Assembly: GCA_022616275.1 (NCBI GenBank)
Contig: JAKEFB010000036.1
Span: 43,308-107,307 of the forward strand
DNA length: 64,000 bases
DNA from: Chloroflexota bacterium
Lineage (GTDB): Bacteria > Chloroflexota > Anaerolineae > Promineifilales > Promineifilaceae
Direction of reading: 5' to 3'
The position numbers and the translations under genes were made by a program. The notes beneath the pieces are model-generated. The model searched no databases and was not told the origin of the DNA. It worked only from the letters and a program-made list of their open reading frames with translations. This document shows positions 16,668 through 26,316 of this stretch, piece after piece. Each line of letters begins with the position of its first letter. Within the stretch, counting starts at the first letter, position 1.

Positions 16668-19454
16668 ATGCAATCACATCACTTCAAATCCTGGCCCAGG
16701 CTGGTCCTGGTCTGCCTGGCGCTGGCGCTATGGGCGGCCGGCCTTTTTGCCACGGCCGGACCCGGCCTGCCGGCCGCCGAGGCATCCTCACCCTTCATAG
16801 ACGCCAAACTCGACCCGGCCCTGGAGGCGGCGTTGGCCACGGCCCTGCCGGCCGCGCCGCTGGAAGTCGTCATTGTCTTCGACGACCTGGCCGTTGCTCC
16901 CCAGGTGGAAGCGCTGGCCAGCACTTACTACCAGATGCAGGCGCTGCCCATAGCTGGGGCCATCCTGACCAAGAGCCAGATTCAGCAAGTTGCCGGCTGG
17001 CCCGAAATTTACTCCATCACCCTCAATACTCCACTCGAATATTTCCTGGCCGAGTCGGTGCCTCTCATTGGCGCCGACCAGGTCTGGACTACCTATGGCC
17101 AGACCGGCGGCAACGTCACCGTGGCCGTTGTGGACTCCGGCATTGACGCCACCCACCTCGACCTGCTCTACGGCTATAAAGTCGTCGAAAACGTCAAAGT
17201 TTTGCCTTACGGCCCCGGCCTGGAAGGCATCCCCAACACCGACACCTCTTCCGGCCACGGCACCCACGTAGCCAGCACCATTGGCGGCCTGGGCACGGTT
17301 TCCGGCGGTTACTACACCGGCGTAGCCCCCGATGTCAATCTGGTCGGCCTGGGCGCCGGAGAAGTCATTGCCATCCTGACCGCCGTCCAGGCTTACGACT
17401 GGATTTTGCAGCACCACGAACAGTACGGCATCCGCGTCGTCAGCAACTCTTGGGGCTCGACCGGCGGCGAGATTAACCTGCGCAATCCCGTCGTCCTGGC
17501 CACTTACGAGTTGTACCAACAGGGTGTTTTGAGCGTCTTCGCCGCCGGCAACGACGGCGGCTACGACGTCATGAACCCCTACTCATTGCCGCCCTGGATC
17601 CTCTCGGTGGCCGCCGGCGACAAAAGCGGCAACCTGGCCGACTTCTCTTCGCGGGGCAAGGACGGCGACTACTGGAAGCACCCCGACGTCACCGCCCCCG
17701 GCGTTAACATCTACGCCGCCCGCTCTTCGACCATTGGTATCACCGTCCTTGACCCCAATCCCAACTCGGTAAACCCGGCCTGGACGGCACACTATACCAG
17801 GATGAGCGGCACCAGCATGGCCACCCCCCACGTTTCCGGCGCGGCCGCCTTGCTCTTCTCCAGCAATCCCCAACTCTCGCCCGACCAGGTGATTGACCTG
17901 CTCACGGCCAACGCCGATCCCATGCCCGGCTACGCCCTGCACGAGGCCGGCTACGGCTACCTGGACGTGCTGGCCGCCTACGAGGCCAGCCGAACCGTTA
18001 CCGGCAACATGCCCGCCTTTCTTGCCGGCGACCAGCTCTACTCGCCAGGCGGCGTTCTCGGTTTTGACCCTGACTCGACTACTTTCCAGGTCGAAGAGCA
18101 CACCGGCTTCACCCCGGCCGGAGTCACCGGCATGGACCCCATTGACTACCCCATCACTATTAGCGACGGCGTCCAGTACGTGGACGTCCGCCTGGCCTGG
18201 ACGCCCCAGGAAGAAGACGCCTACGACATTGAAATCCTCGACCCGCTTGGCCAGGTAGTTACCACCAGCGGCAACGCCGTCAATGAGCCGGAAATGGCCC
18301 TCTTCGTCCCCGAAATGACCGGCGACTACACCCTGCGCATCCACCCCTTCGCCGCCGTAGCCAGCGAGTACACCGCCACTGTGACTATCGCCTACGGTCC
18401 TCAGGCCGGCAACTGGCCGCCCCACACCGACCCCAACTTTGACTACTACCTGGGCGTGGTCGGCGTCTACAAGACTTACGGCGTGCTAGGCATTCGCTCC
18501 GAATACCTGCGCGGCGGCGATAGCGGCTTTGTAGACTTCACCCTGGCCAGCGGCGACGGCGCGGCCGCGCCCGCCCAGGCAGCCAACCTCCAGGTCATTT
18601 ACAGCGACCGCAACGGTAACGTCGCCTATATTGACGGCGATGTTGCCGACACCGGCGCCGGCGCTTACCAGAGTTCCTTTAACCTGGACAACAATTGGGC
18701 CGGCGCGCCAGGTCCGATCACCATCAGCTTTGCCTGGCAGGGCAGCAGCACGCTGCGGGCCATGCCCACCGGCTTCTACCTGAACCACCTGGGCGTCACC
18801 CTGGCCACGAACGCCACCCACTACGACCCTGGCGACGCCATTACCTTCAACGGCGCGGTCGCCCAGGTCAGCACGCTGGGGACGGGTGAACTTCAACAAA
18901 AGCCCATCGGCGGGGCGGCCGTCACTATCAGTCTACGCGACGCGGCCGGCAACACCCTGGCTTCAACCCAGGCGACGACCGGCCTGCTGGGCGCCTATAG
19001 CGGCGCGCTCGTTGTCCCGGCCGCCACGCGCGGCCAGACCACTCTGGTGGCCGAAGCCACCTACACTGACGCTACCATCCTCACCGGACCGCAGGAATGG
19101 TACGGCGCGGCCAGCGCCGGCCTGACCTTCCCTGGTAATCTGGCTCCTACGGCCAGCCTGACGGCCACGGCCGAGACCGGCCCGCATGAGAAATACTTCA
19201 TCCACATCCACGCCGAGGTCGTCGATCCTGACGGCCTGAACGACATCACCAGCATCAGCCTGGTTCTGGCCGATAGTAAGGGGCGCGTCCTCAAGCGGTG
19301 GACCCAGGACCACTTTACGCCGGTCGAGGATCGCTGGATGTTAACCCGCAGCTACAAAGTTTCCGGCCTGCCCCCCTGGACCCTCACCCTGACCGCCACC
19401 GACAGCGCCGGCAACCAGGCGGCAACCACCGTAGTGATCGAAGTGAGTCAGTAG
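16668..19454 (+). CDS. Secreted subtilisin-like serine protease (S8)
   Basis: 928 residues from ATG at 16668, which follows AGGAGG; upstream in-frame codons are repeat DNA. A signal peptide covers about 1-45 (LVLVCLALALWAAGLFATA). A short propeptide region precedes the S8 domain: Asp156 (VAVVDSGIDATHLD), His197 (SSGHGTHVAS) and Ser383 (SGTSMATPHVSGAAALL), with Asn in NSWG near 265. All catalytic residues are present. The C-terminal half (about 450-928) contains beta-sandwich, adhesion-type regions (TFQVEEHTGFTPAG, TATVTIAYGP, DSAGNQAATTVVIEV). It probably degrades extracellular protein. It heads a row of three exported proteases separated by short repeat-bearing gaps. Confidence 0.93.
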   Translation: MQSHHFKSWPRLVLVCLALALWAAGLFATAGPGLPAAEASSPFIDAKLDPALEAALATALPAAPLEVVIVFDDLAVAPQVEALASTYYQMQALPIAGAILTKSQIQQVAGWPEIYSITLNTPLEYFLAESVPLIGADQVWTTYGQTGGNVTVAVVDSGIDATHLDLLYGYKVVENVKVLPYGPGLEGIPNTDTSSGHGTHVASTIGGLGTVSGGYYTGVAPDVNLVGLGAGEVIAILTAVQAYDWILQHHEQYGIRVVSNSWGSTGGEINLRNPVVLATYELYQQGVLSVFAAGNDGGYDVMNPYSLPPWILSVAAGDKSGNLADFSSRGKDGDYWKHPDVTAPGVNIYAARSSTIGITVLDPNPNSVNPAWTAHYTRMSGTSMATPHVSGAAALLFSSNPQLSPDQVIDLLTANADPMPGYALHEAGYGYLDVLAAYEASRTVTGNMPAFLAGDQLYSPGGVLGFDPDSTTFQVEEHTGFTPAGVTGMDPIDYPITISDGVQYVDVRLAWTPQEEDAYDIEILDPLGQVVTTSGNAVNEPEMALFVPEMTGDYTLRIHPFAAVASEYTATVTIAYGPQAGNWPPHTDPNFDYYLGVVGVYKTYGVLGIRSEYLRGGDSGFVDFTLASGDGAAAPAQAANLQVIYSDRNGNVAYIDGDVADTGAGAYQSSFNLDNNWAGAPGPITISFAWQGSSTLRAMPTGFYLNHLGVTLATNATHYDPGDAITFNGAVAQVSTLGTGELQQKPIGGAAVTISLRDAAGNTLASTQATTGLLGAYSGALVVPAATRGQTTLVAEATYTDATILTGPQEWYGAASAGLTFPGNLAPTASLTATAETGPHEKYFIHIHAEVVDPDGLNDITSISLVLADSKGRVLKRWTQDHFTPVEDRWMLTRSYKVSGLPPWTLTLTATDSAGNQAATTVVIEVSQ

Positions 19455-19511
19455 CTGTGTAGTTGTGTAAGTCTGTAAAAAACCACATTACCACATTACC
19501 ACATTACCACA
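19455..19511 (+). repeat. Octamer array ACCACATT
   Basis: GTGTAGTT-like units are followed by three copies of ACCACATT (19482-19505) and a partial copy. AGCTGTG near 19453 and CACAGCT at its end are inverted, so the array can fold back. It sits between the S8 and M4-like protease genes. Confidence 0.75.
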
Positions 19512-19534
19512 GCTTCACGAGAGGAGAATGGAAC

Positions 19535-22500
19535 ATGAAACCCAAATTGAACCGCCCGCTCATCATCATCGCCGCCGTATTGGCGCTGCTATTGAGCGGC
19601 TTTTTGACCATTGGCCAGGCAGCGCAGGACGACCCCACCCGTGAGGAACTGCTCGACCAACTGGAGACGACCACCGGCGGCCGGCTCACCACCGGGAGCC
19701 ACTGGACGGCCGCCAGCCGGGGTCTGAGCAACCTGACCATGATCCGGGCCACCGGGGGCGCACTCCTGGCGGCCGACAACGTCGCCGCGCCGCCGGAAGC
19801 CCGCGCCCTGGCCTTCTTAGAAAGTTATGGGCTGCTACTGGGCGTCGTCAACCCAGCCGCCGAACTCCAGGCTAAGGAGACGCTCCAGGACGAGTTGGGG
19901 ACGACTCATGTCCGCCTGGACCAGGTCTACCAGGCCGTGCCCGTCTTTGGCACGCAGGTCATTGTCCACATGAACGGCCGTGGCATTACTGGCGCGAACG
20001 GCTTCTTTATTCCCGGTATTGCCCTGGACACCACGCCAACCCTGGCCGCCGACCAGGCTGTCCAGTCAGTTGTGGCCGCTTTGAGCAAGGAAGTGCCCGG
20101 CGTGACGGCCGCCGTCCAGGGGCTATATGTCTACCGCACCGGGCTGCTGGAAGGCTACGCCGGAGAGAACCGTCTAGCCTATGCCGTGACGGCCGAAGCC
20201 GAGGGGTTGCACGAACAGGTCTGGCTGGATGCTCACAGCGGGGCCATCCTCAACCGCATCCCCCTTGACCATGACGGCTTGCACCGCATCGTCTACAGCC
20301 CCATCTTCGACCCGTCCAACCCGGAGCTGTTCGTCGTCCGTGAGGAGGGCGACCCACCAACGCTGGTTCCGCCCTTTGACAACCTCTACGACTTTGCCGG
20401 GCAGGTCTATAACCTCTTCTTCAACGCCTTCGGCCGCGACTCGTACGACGGCAACGGTATTCCCATGCGCAGCGTTTACCTGGTCAACCAGGTCTGCCCC
20501 AACGCCTACTGGAACGGCCAGGCCACCCACTACTGTCCCGGCTTTGACCTGGACGACGTGGTCGCCCACGAGTGGGGCCACGCCTACACCCAGTACACCC
20601 ACGGGCTGATCTACCAGTGGCAGTCGGGCGCGCTGAACGAATCCTATTCCGACATCTGGGGTGAGACCCTCGACCTGCACAACGGCCGGGACGGTATTGG
20701 CGGCTCTAACAACGACGAACCGTATCCGGCCGGCCAGCGCTGGATCATGGGTGAAGACCTGACCGATCCGGTCGTCACCCTCTTGCTGCGTGACATGTGG
20801 GACCCGGAGCGGCTTGGCTCCCCGGCCAAAGTCTCGTCCGCTAACTACTACTGCGGCACCGGCGATGGCGGCGGCGTCCACACCAACTCCGGCGTACCCA
20901 ACCACGCTTTTGCTATGCTGGTAGACGGCAAGAGCTTCAACGGCCAGACCGTAATTGGTCTCGGCTCTACCAAAGCCGTCCACATCTACTGGCGCGCCGC
21001 CAGCGTTTACCAGACGCCAACTACCTTCTTCCCTGAGCACGCCGACGCCCTGGAAGCGGCCTGCACCGACCTGGTTGGCCTAAACCTGGCCGACTTCCAG
21101 ACCGGCCTGCCGTCCGGCGAGGTCATTACCCAGGCCGATTGCCAGCAGGTGGCCAACGCCATGCTGGCCGTGGAGATGCGCCAGGAACCAACCCAGTGCA
21201 ACTTCCAACCGCTGCTCGACCCCAATGCCCCGGCTATGTGCGATACCGCCAGCCTGGTGTTCAGCGAGGACTGGGAGAGCGGTATGGACGGCTGGGGCCT
21301 GACCAGCCAGGCGGCCCCGCCGCCGCGCGGCGACGCCTGGCCGAACTACAACTGGGAATTGTCCTCGTCGCTGCCCTCGGGCCACAGCGGCACAGGCGCT
21401 TTCGCCTTTAACGACCGCGGCGGCACCTGCGCCCCCGGCGGCGACATCTCCGGCCACTTTACCATTGACAGCCCGCTCTTCACCGTGCCCGACCCGTTGG
21501 TAGACCTGGAGCTGCGCTTCAACCACTGGGTTGCCACCGAAGCCAACTGGGACGGCGGCAACCTGAAGGCCAGCGTCAACGGCGGCCCCTACGTCCTGGT
21601 GCCGGAAGAAGCCTTCCTCTTCAATCCCTACAACGCCACCCTCAACGACGCCGTGGTAGATGGCAACACCAATCCCCTGGCCGGCGAGGGCGCCTGGTCG
21701 GGCTCCGACGGCGGCCAGTTGGCTGGCTCTTGGGGCACGACTATCGTAGACCTCGCTGCCCTGAACGTTAGCTCCGGCGATACCGTCCAACTGCGCTGGG
21801 ACTTCGGCACAGACGGCTGCAACGGCCTGGTCGGCTGGTATCTGGACGATGTCCAGGTCTACACCTGCCAGGGTCCGGCGCCAACGCCCACGCCAACCGC
21901 CACCCCGGTTCCCACCGTGACGCCCACCCCGGCCCCGGCCGGCGACGAAGCGACGGGCGGCGGCTGGCTGCAGACCAACAACGGCCGCAAGATCAACTTT
22001 GGCTTCCATGTCGAGGCCACGGCCGGCGGTCTGGCCGGCGACCTGCAGTTGAACGACAAAGAGTCCAAGGTCAAGGTCAGGCTGACCCAGGTAACCTTTA
22101 TGGGTGACGTGGCTGAACCCTGCGGCTCGGTCCCGGCCGGCCCTAATGCCCTGGAGTTCCAAGGGACCGGCAAATTCAACGAAACCGGGAACGCCACCTT
22201 CCGGGTCTGCGTCCAGGACAACGCCGAACCTGGCCAGGGTTATGACCTGCTCTACCTGGAATGCCTCTCCGGCTGCAACTACAACACCGCCGGCTCTACA
22301 CCCGATGACGTGATTGACAACGGCAATATCCAGGTGGAACGGGCGGCCGGCGGCGGTGGCTCTGGCGAGCCGGCCCCGGCCACGCTCATCCTACAGCCCA
22401 TTCTGCTGGACAAAGGCGCCATTGGCCAGTTACAGCTCTTCACCGTTATCGTCTACGACCAGGACCAGAACGTCCTGCCCAACGCTGCGGTCACGCTGAC

Positions 22501-22663
22501 CCGCGTGACCGCCGGTGGCACAACCGAGAGCTTCACCGCCATCACTGACCTGGCCGGCCTGGCCGTCTTCAGCCTGGTCAACCTCAACCAGGTGACCGAA
22601 TACACCGCCTCGGCCGGCAGCGTCACGTCCAACGCCGTTGAAGTGAGACCTTTGTTACCTTGA
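19535..22663 (+). CDS. Secreted M4/M36-type zinc metalloprotease
   Basis: 1042 residues from ATG at 19535, after GAGGAG. A signal peptide covers about 1-30. An FTP/PepSY-like propeptide (about 35-245) precedes the catalytic domain. Zinc motif: HEWGH at 345-349 with GALNESYSDIWGE about 20 residues later, the gluzincin third ligand. LVDGKSFNG and the following helical part fit the thermolysin-like C-lobe. After about 575 comes an extracellular beta domain (SLVFSEDWESGMDGWGL), a Pro/Thr linker (TPTPTATPVPTVTPTP) and an Ig-like repeat (AAVTLTRVTAGGTTESFTA). All zinc ligands are present. It is the middle gene of the exported protease cluster. Confidence 0.9.
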   Translation: MKPKLNRPLIIIAAVLALLLSGFLTIGQAAQDDPTREELLDQLETTTGGRLTTGSHWTAASRGLSNLTMIRATGGALLAADNVAAPPEARALAFLESYGLLLGVVNPAAELQAKETLQDELGTTHVRLDQVYQAVPVFGTQVIVHMNGRGITGANGFFIPGIALDTTPTLAADQAVQSVVAALSKEVPGVTAAVQGLYVYRTGLLEGYAGENRLAYAVTAEAEGLHEQVWLDAHSGAILNRIPLDHDGLHRIVYSPIFDPSNPELFVVREEGDPPTLVPPFDNLYDFAGQVYNLFFNAFGRDSYDGNGIPMRSVYLVNQVCPNAYWNGQATHYCPGFDLDDVVAHEWGHAYTQYTHGLIYQWQSGALNESYSDIWGETLDLHNGRDGIGGSNNDEPYPAGQRWIMGEDLTDPVVTLLLRDMWDPERLGSPAKVSSANYYCGTGDGGGVHTNSGVPNHAFAMLVDGKSFNGQTVIGLGSTKAVHIYWRAASVYQTPTTFFPEHADALEAACTDLVGLNLADFQTGLPSGEVITQADCQQVANAMLAVEMRQEPTQCNFQPLLDPNAPAMCDTASLVFSEDWESGMDGWGLTSQAAPPPRGDAWPNYNWELSSSLPSGHSGTGAFAFNDRGGTCAPGGDISGHFTIDSPLFTVPDPLVDLELRFNHWVATEANWDGGNLKASVNGGPYVLVPEEAFLFNPYNATLNDAVVDGNTNPLAGEGAWSGSDGGQLAGSWGTTIVDLAALNVSSGDTVQLRWDFGTDGCNGLVGWYLDDVQVYTCQGPAPTPTPTATPVPTVTPTPAPAGDEATGGGWLQTNNGRKINFGFHVEATAGGLAGDLQLNDKESKVKVRLTQVTFMGDVAEPCGSVPAGPNALEFQGTGKFNETGNATFRVCVQDNAEPGQGYDLLYLECLSGCNYNTAGSTPDDVIDNGNIQVERAAGGGGSGEPAPATLILQPILLDKGAIGQLQLFTVIVYDQDQNVLPNAAVTLTRVTAGGTTESFTAITDLAGLAVFSLVNLNQVTEYTASAGSVTSNAVEVRPLLP

Positions 22664-22770
22664 ATCGCGTTACAGAGCCAACTCGGCGAAATATTCCTCT
22701 TCCTGGGCCTTGACAGGCCAGACTATTTCGGCCACACTCTAGGGGCAGCGGTCATTCGGGAAGGAAGCAC

Positions 22771-22811
22771 GGGGCCCGGGCCGGCCGCGCTTCGCGGCGG
22801 TCCGGGCCCCC
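22771..22811 (+). promoter_or_regulatory. GC-rich hairpin before the second S8 protease
   Basis: GGGGCCCGG...CCGCG pairs with CGCGG...CCGGGCCCC around CTT, giving a near-perfect stem of about 18 pairs. It has no U-tract and ends about 8 bases before the ribosome site, so it may hinder initiation or stabilise processed mRNA. Confidence 0.5.
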
Positions 22812-22828
22812 ATCAACAGGAGCAACCG

Positions 22829-25800
22829 ATGCAACAGTCGCGGCCGGCCCGACCCTTCTGGCTGATCCTGGCTACCCTTCCCCTCCTGGCTTTCCTGGGG
22901 TTGGCCCCCTCGGCCGCCGCCCCGGCCCGCCAGCCCATCCGCCTGCTGTACGCCACTTTTGACCCCCTGGTTGATGGCGAACCGGCCGTTCCTATTCCTC
23001 TGCGCGCCCAACCGGGCAGCCCCTACGCCCTGCTGCAATTGCCTGGCCCCATCCGGGCCGAATGGCAGGCCGGCCTCGTCGCCGCCGGCGTCTTCTTTTA
23101 CGGCTACGTCCCCGACCACGCCTACCTGGTCCGCCTGCCGGCCGGCGGCCACGACCGGGTGGCCGCCCACCCGGCCGTGCGCTGGCTTGGCCCTTTCCAC
23201 CCGGCCTACAAGCTCAGTCCCACTCTGCGCCCCGGCCGCCTCCTTCTGCTCCTCTTTCCCGACGCCGACGTTGCTGGCGTCGCCCAGGCGGCCGTTGCCG
23301 CCGGGGCAACTATCCAGGAACAATACCCGGCCGCCCACCTGCTCGTCGTCGAGGCCCCGGCCGCGGCCGTCCCGGCCCTGGCGGCTATCGAAGGTGTTCA
23401 GTGGTTGCAAAACGATAGTCCAATCCAGGAACTCAACGACGACGCCCGCTGGCTGAGCCAGGGCAACCTCTTTCAGACCACGCCCCTCTACGACCACGGG
23501 CTGACCGGGGATGGGCAGGTGGGCGCCATTGCCGATTCCGGCCTGGCCGCATACGACTTTGGCGGCGGACCTGTTCCCAGTTGCTATTTCCTCGATGACG
23601 GCGCCGGTGGGGCCGGCGGTGCGCCGCTGCCGCCCGGCGATAGCCACCGTAAGGTCATCAGCTACACCATCCCCATCAGCGCCGGTGGCGACCTGGTGGA
23701 CGGCAGCGGGCACGGCAGTCACGTCGTCGGTTCCTTTGCCGGCGACCAGGCCCCCTGGAACACCCTCTCCCCGGCCGACGGCCAGAGTTACCAAGCCCGG
23801 GTCTTTTTCCAGGACATCGGCCAGGGCGACCCGGTAGGCACGATCAACCCGCCCCCGGATTACCGTATCCTCTTTGGCGAAGCGTACGATCCCAACGAAG
23901 ACGGCCTCTACCAGCCGGCCACCGAGCCGCGTACTCACTCCAACTCCTGGGGCGCGACCGACCCCATTTACAGCGCCGAGTCGGCCCAGACCGACGATTT
24001 CATGTGGACCCACCCTGACTTTTTAATCCTCTACGCCGCCGGCAACCAGGGACCCGCTCCAGGCACCATTGGTTATCCGGCCACGGCCAAGAATATCGTC
24101 ACCGTCGGCGGCACGGAAAACGGGCTGGCCAGCCCCAACAGCATGGGCTACTTCTCCAGCCACGGCCCGGCCCCGATCGGCCGCTTGAAGCCGACCATCA
24201 GCGCCCCTGGCGACCGCGTCACCTCGGCCCTCAAGGGCGACCCCTGCGGCACGGCCGAGCGCGCCGGGACCAGCATGGCCACCCCCACCGTCCACGGGCT
24301 GGCCCTGTTGGTGCGCCAATACGTATGGCAAGGCTACTACCCCACCGGCGTGGCCAACCCGGCCGATCAGCGCCACCCCAGCGCCGCCTTACTGAAGGCT
24401 CTGTTGATCAACAGCGGCCGGCCGATGGATGGCGCCCACACCGACAACGCTACCGGCGGCGCCTGGCCCTCCCACGGCCAGGGCTGGGGCCGGGTCACGG
24501 CCGGCGACGCCCTCTACTTCCAGGGCGACCACCGCGCCCTGTGGCTCTACGACGAGTACGCCCTGGACGGCTCGGCCGGCTTTGACGCCGTCGGCCAGGC
24601 GCGCACCTTTACCGTGACTGTCGGCGCCGGCCAGCCGTTCAACCCCGAACCGCTGGAAATTACTCTGGTCTGGACCGATTATATGGCCGTGCCAATTGCC
24701 GGTGGCGCGCTCGTCAACAACCTGGACCTGGCCGTTGTTGGGCCCGGCCCAGCCACTTACCTGGGTAACGACGCCAGCACCAGCGACTTCAACGGCCTGC
24801 CCGATCTACCGGCCACTATGCCAGACGCCGTCAACCCCTGGGAAGTTGTTTACCTGGCCAGCCCGGCCAGCGGCGTCTATACCATCACCGTCACCGCCGC
24901 CAGCCTGGGCTCGCTCCCTCTGGACCCAGCCGCCCGCAAGCAGGGCTTCGCCCTGGTGGTCACCGGCGACCTGATGAACTCGCGCGGCCGGGCAGAGATT
25001 GAATACCCTGTTTATGAGGTCAACCCGGCCGCCGTCGCCCGGCTGCGGATCAGCGACCTGGACCTGAACACGAATCCGGCCGCCATCGAGACAACTACGG
25101 CCACTATTACCAGCACTACGACCCCGGCCGGCCTGCCAGTCACACTGACCGAAACCACCGCCAACAGTGGCATCTTTGCCGGCCAGATAACATTCACGAC
25201 CGAAACGCCGGCCGCCGGCGAGCTGTCCGTCAGCCCCGGCGACACTGTCCGCCTCCTCTACCAGGACGCTAACGCCGTCCGTCGTCCGTCGTCCGCCGTC
25301 TATCGTCCGTCGTCCGTCGTCCCCACCGCCGACACCGCCCTTATCGGCCTCCCGCCGCTCAACTTCGCCAACCCACCGGAGCTGGCCGACCCCGGCGCGA
25401 CCGACGCCGACGGCGACTACACCTTATCCTGGACGCTGGCCGAAGACACCACCGGCCTGGATGGGTACATCGTCCAGGAGACCACCGCCTTTGCCCGGTC
25501 GCTGTTGGACGACGCCGAGGGGGCCATCGGCGACAACTGGACCACCGGCCAGCCGACCGCACCCTGGACCAGCAGTATGCTCTTCCAGCACAGTGGCGCC
25601 AGCAGCTTCTGGTCCGGCCGGGGCGACACCGGCATATTCATTGACACCAGCCTGGCCCTTAACCACGACGTTACCCTGCCCCTGACGGTGACGACAGCCA
25701 GCCTCACCTTCTACAGCCGCTACTTCAACGACTTCAACGACTACGGCCGCGTCGAAATGTCGGCCGGCGGCGGGCCGTGGACGCCCCTACGCCGCCTCTA

Positions 25801-26266
25801 CGCTGACCCCCGCCTGGTCCCGCTTGGCGGCCGCCTGCAGTTCCACCAGTTAGACCTCTCCGGCGCCATTGGCCAGCCCATTCGCGTCCGCTTCCGCTAC
25901 GACAACGGCATCCTCTCCGTCGCTCCCGACTCGCCCGGCTGGTGGCTGGACGACGTCACCATCAGCGGCGGCGCCTGGCAGACCATCGGCGCCACCCCAG
26001 CCGGCACGACCAGCCTCAACGTCACCGGCCGCCCGGCCGGCCGTTACTATTACCGCATCCAGGCCATCTACGGCGACGGCAGCGTCACCGGCTGGAGCAA
26101 CGCGGCCGACATGCAGGTGCTCGACCCCACGGTTCTCGGTCTGCGCCGGGCAACAGCCAGCCAGTCTCGGCCGGCGCGGCCCTGGCTGGCCGCCCTGGCT
26201 CTGCTGGGCCTGGCCAGCCTGGCCATTCTGGTCTTACAAAGAGCTTTGCGCAGAACACCTGTGTGA
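22829..26266 (+). CDS. Membrane-anchored subtilisin-like protease (S8)
   Basis: 1145 residues; ATG follows ACAGGAG. A signal peptide spans about 1-32 (FWLILATLPLLAFLGLAP), then a propeptide-like region to about 225. The S8 triad is Asp236 (GAIADSGLAAYDF), His295 (DGSGHGSHVVGSF) and Ser482 (AGTSMATPTVHGLALL), with Asn in HSNSWGATDP near 374. Beta domains follow, including a jelly-roll-like DWESG-type segment (about 890-1060). The C-terminus has one membrane helix (WLAALALLGLASLAILVL) then RRTPV, so it probably stays attached to the cell. Residues about 817-830 (VRRPSSAVYRPSSV) are encoded by six 7-base repeats inserted in frame. It is distinct from the S8 protease at 16668 in domain order. Confidence 0.92.
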   Translation: MQQSRPARPFWLILATLPLLAFLGLAPSAAAPARQPIRLLYATFDPLVDGEPAVPIPLRAQPGSPYALLQLPGPIRAEWQAGLVAAGVFFYGYVPDHAYLVRLPAGGHDRVAAHPAVRWLGPFHPAYKLSPTLRPGRLLLLLFPDADVAGVAQAAVAAGATIQEQYPAAHLLVVEAPAAAVPALAAIEGVQWLQNDSPIQELNDDARWLSQGNLFQTTPLYDHGLTGDGQVGAIADSGLAAYDFGGGPVPSCYFLDDGAGGAGGAPLPPGDSHRKVISYTIPISAGGDLVDGSGHGSHVVGSFAGDQAPWNTLSPADGQSYQARVFFQDIGQGDPVGTINPPPDYRILFGEAYDPNEDGLYQPATEPRTHSNSWGATDPIYSAESAQTDDFMWTHPDFLILYAAGNQGPAPGTIGYPATAKNIVTVGGTENGLASPNSMGYFSSHGPAPIGRLKPTISAPGDRVTSALKGDPCGTAERAGTSMATPTVHGLALLVRQYVWQGYYPTGVANPADQRHPSAALLKALLINSGRPMDGAHTDNATGGAWPSHGQGWGRVTAGDALYFQGDHRALWLYDEYALDGSAGFDAVGQARTFTVTVGAGQPFNPEPLEITLVWTDYMAVPIAGGALVNNLDLAVVGPGPATYLGNDASTSDFNGLPDLPATMPDAVNPWEVVYLASPASGVYTITVTAASLGSLPLDPAARKQGFALVVTGDLMNSRGRAEIEYPVYEVNPAAVARLRISDLDLNTNPAAIETTTATITSTTTPAGLPVTLTETTANSGIFAGQITFTTETPAAGELSVSPGDTVRLLYQDANAVRRPSSAVYRPSSVVPTADTALIGLPPLNFANPPELADPGATDADGDYTLSWTLAEDTTGLDGYIVQETTAFARSLLDDAEGAIGDNWTTGQPTAPWTSSMLFQHSGASSFWSGRGDTGIFIDTSLALNHDVTLPLTVTTASLTFYSRYFNDFNDYGRVEMSAGGGPWTPLRRLYADPRLVPLGGRLQFHQLDLSGAIGQPIRVRFRYDNGILSVAPDSPGWWLDDVTISGGAWQTIGATPAGTTSLNVTGRPAGRYYYRIQAIYGDGSVTGWSNAADMQVLDPTVLGLRRATASQSRPARPWLAALALLGLASLAILVLQRALRRTPV
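25277..25318 (+). repeat. Six-unit heptamer array inside the S8 protease gene
   Basis: GTCCGTC, GTCCGTC, GTCCGCC, GTCTATC, GTCCGTC, GTCCGTC: 42 bases, exactly 14 codons, so the frame is kept. It lies in an interdomain linker. Its unit length matches the intergenic arrays. Confidence 0.85.
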
Positions 26267-26304
26267 CGAAATCGCACCTACTCCATTTTTTCTTGTAATT
26301 CGCG

Positions 26305-26310
26305 TAAAAT
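26305..26310 (+). promoter_or_regulatory. -10 box for a leaderless histidine kinase mRNA
   Basis: TAAAAT ends 7 bases before the GTG at 26317. There is no properly spaced ribosome site for that codon, so transcription would start at or beside it. No good -35 is evident. Confidence 0.4.
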
Positions 26311-26316
26311 AGGGGC

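Noticed and set aside
22739-24013. 424-codon minus-strand frame opposite the second S8 protease
   Set aside because: The protease has signal peptide and catalytic motifs; this frame is a shadow.
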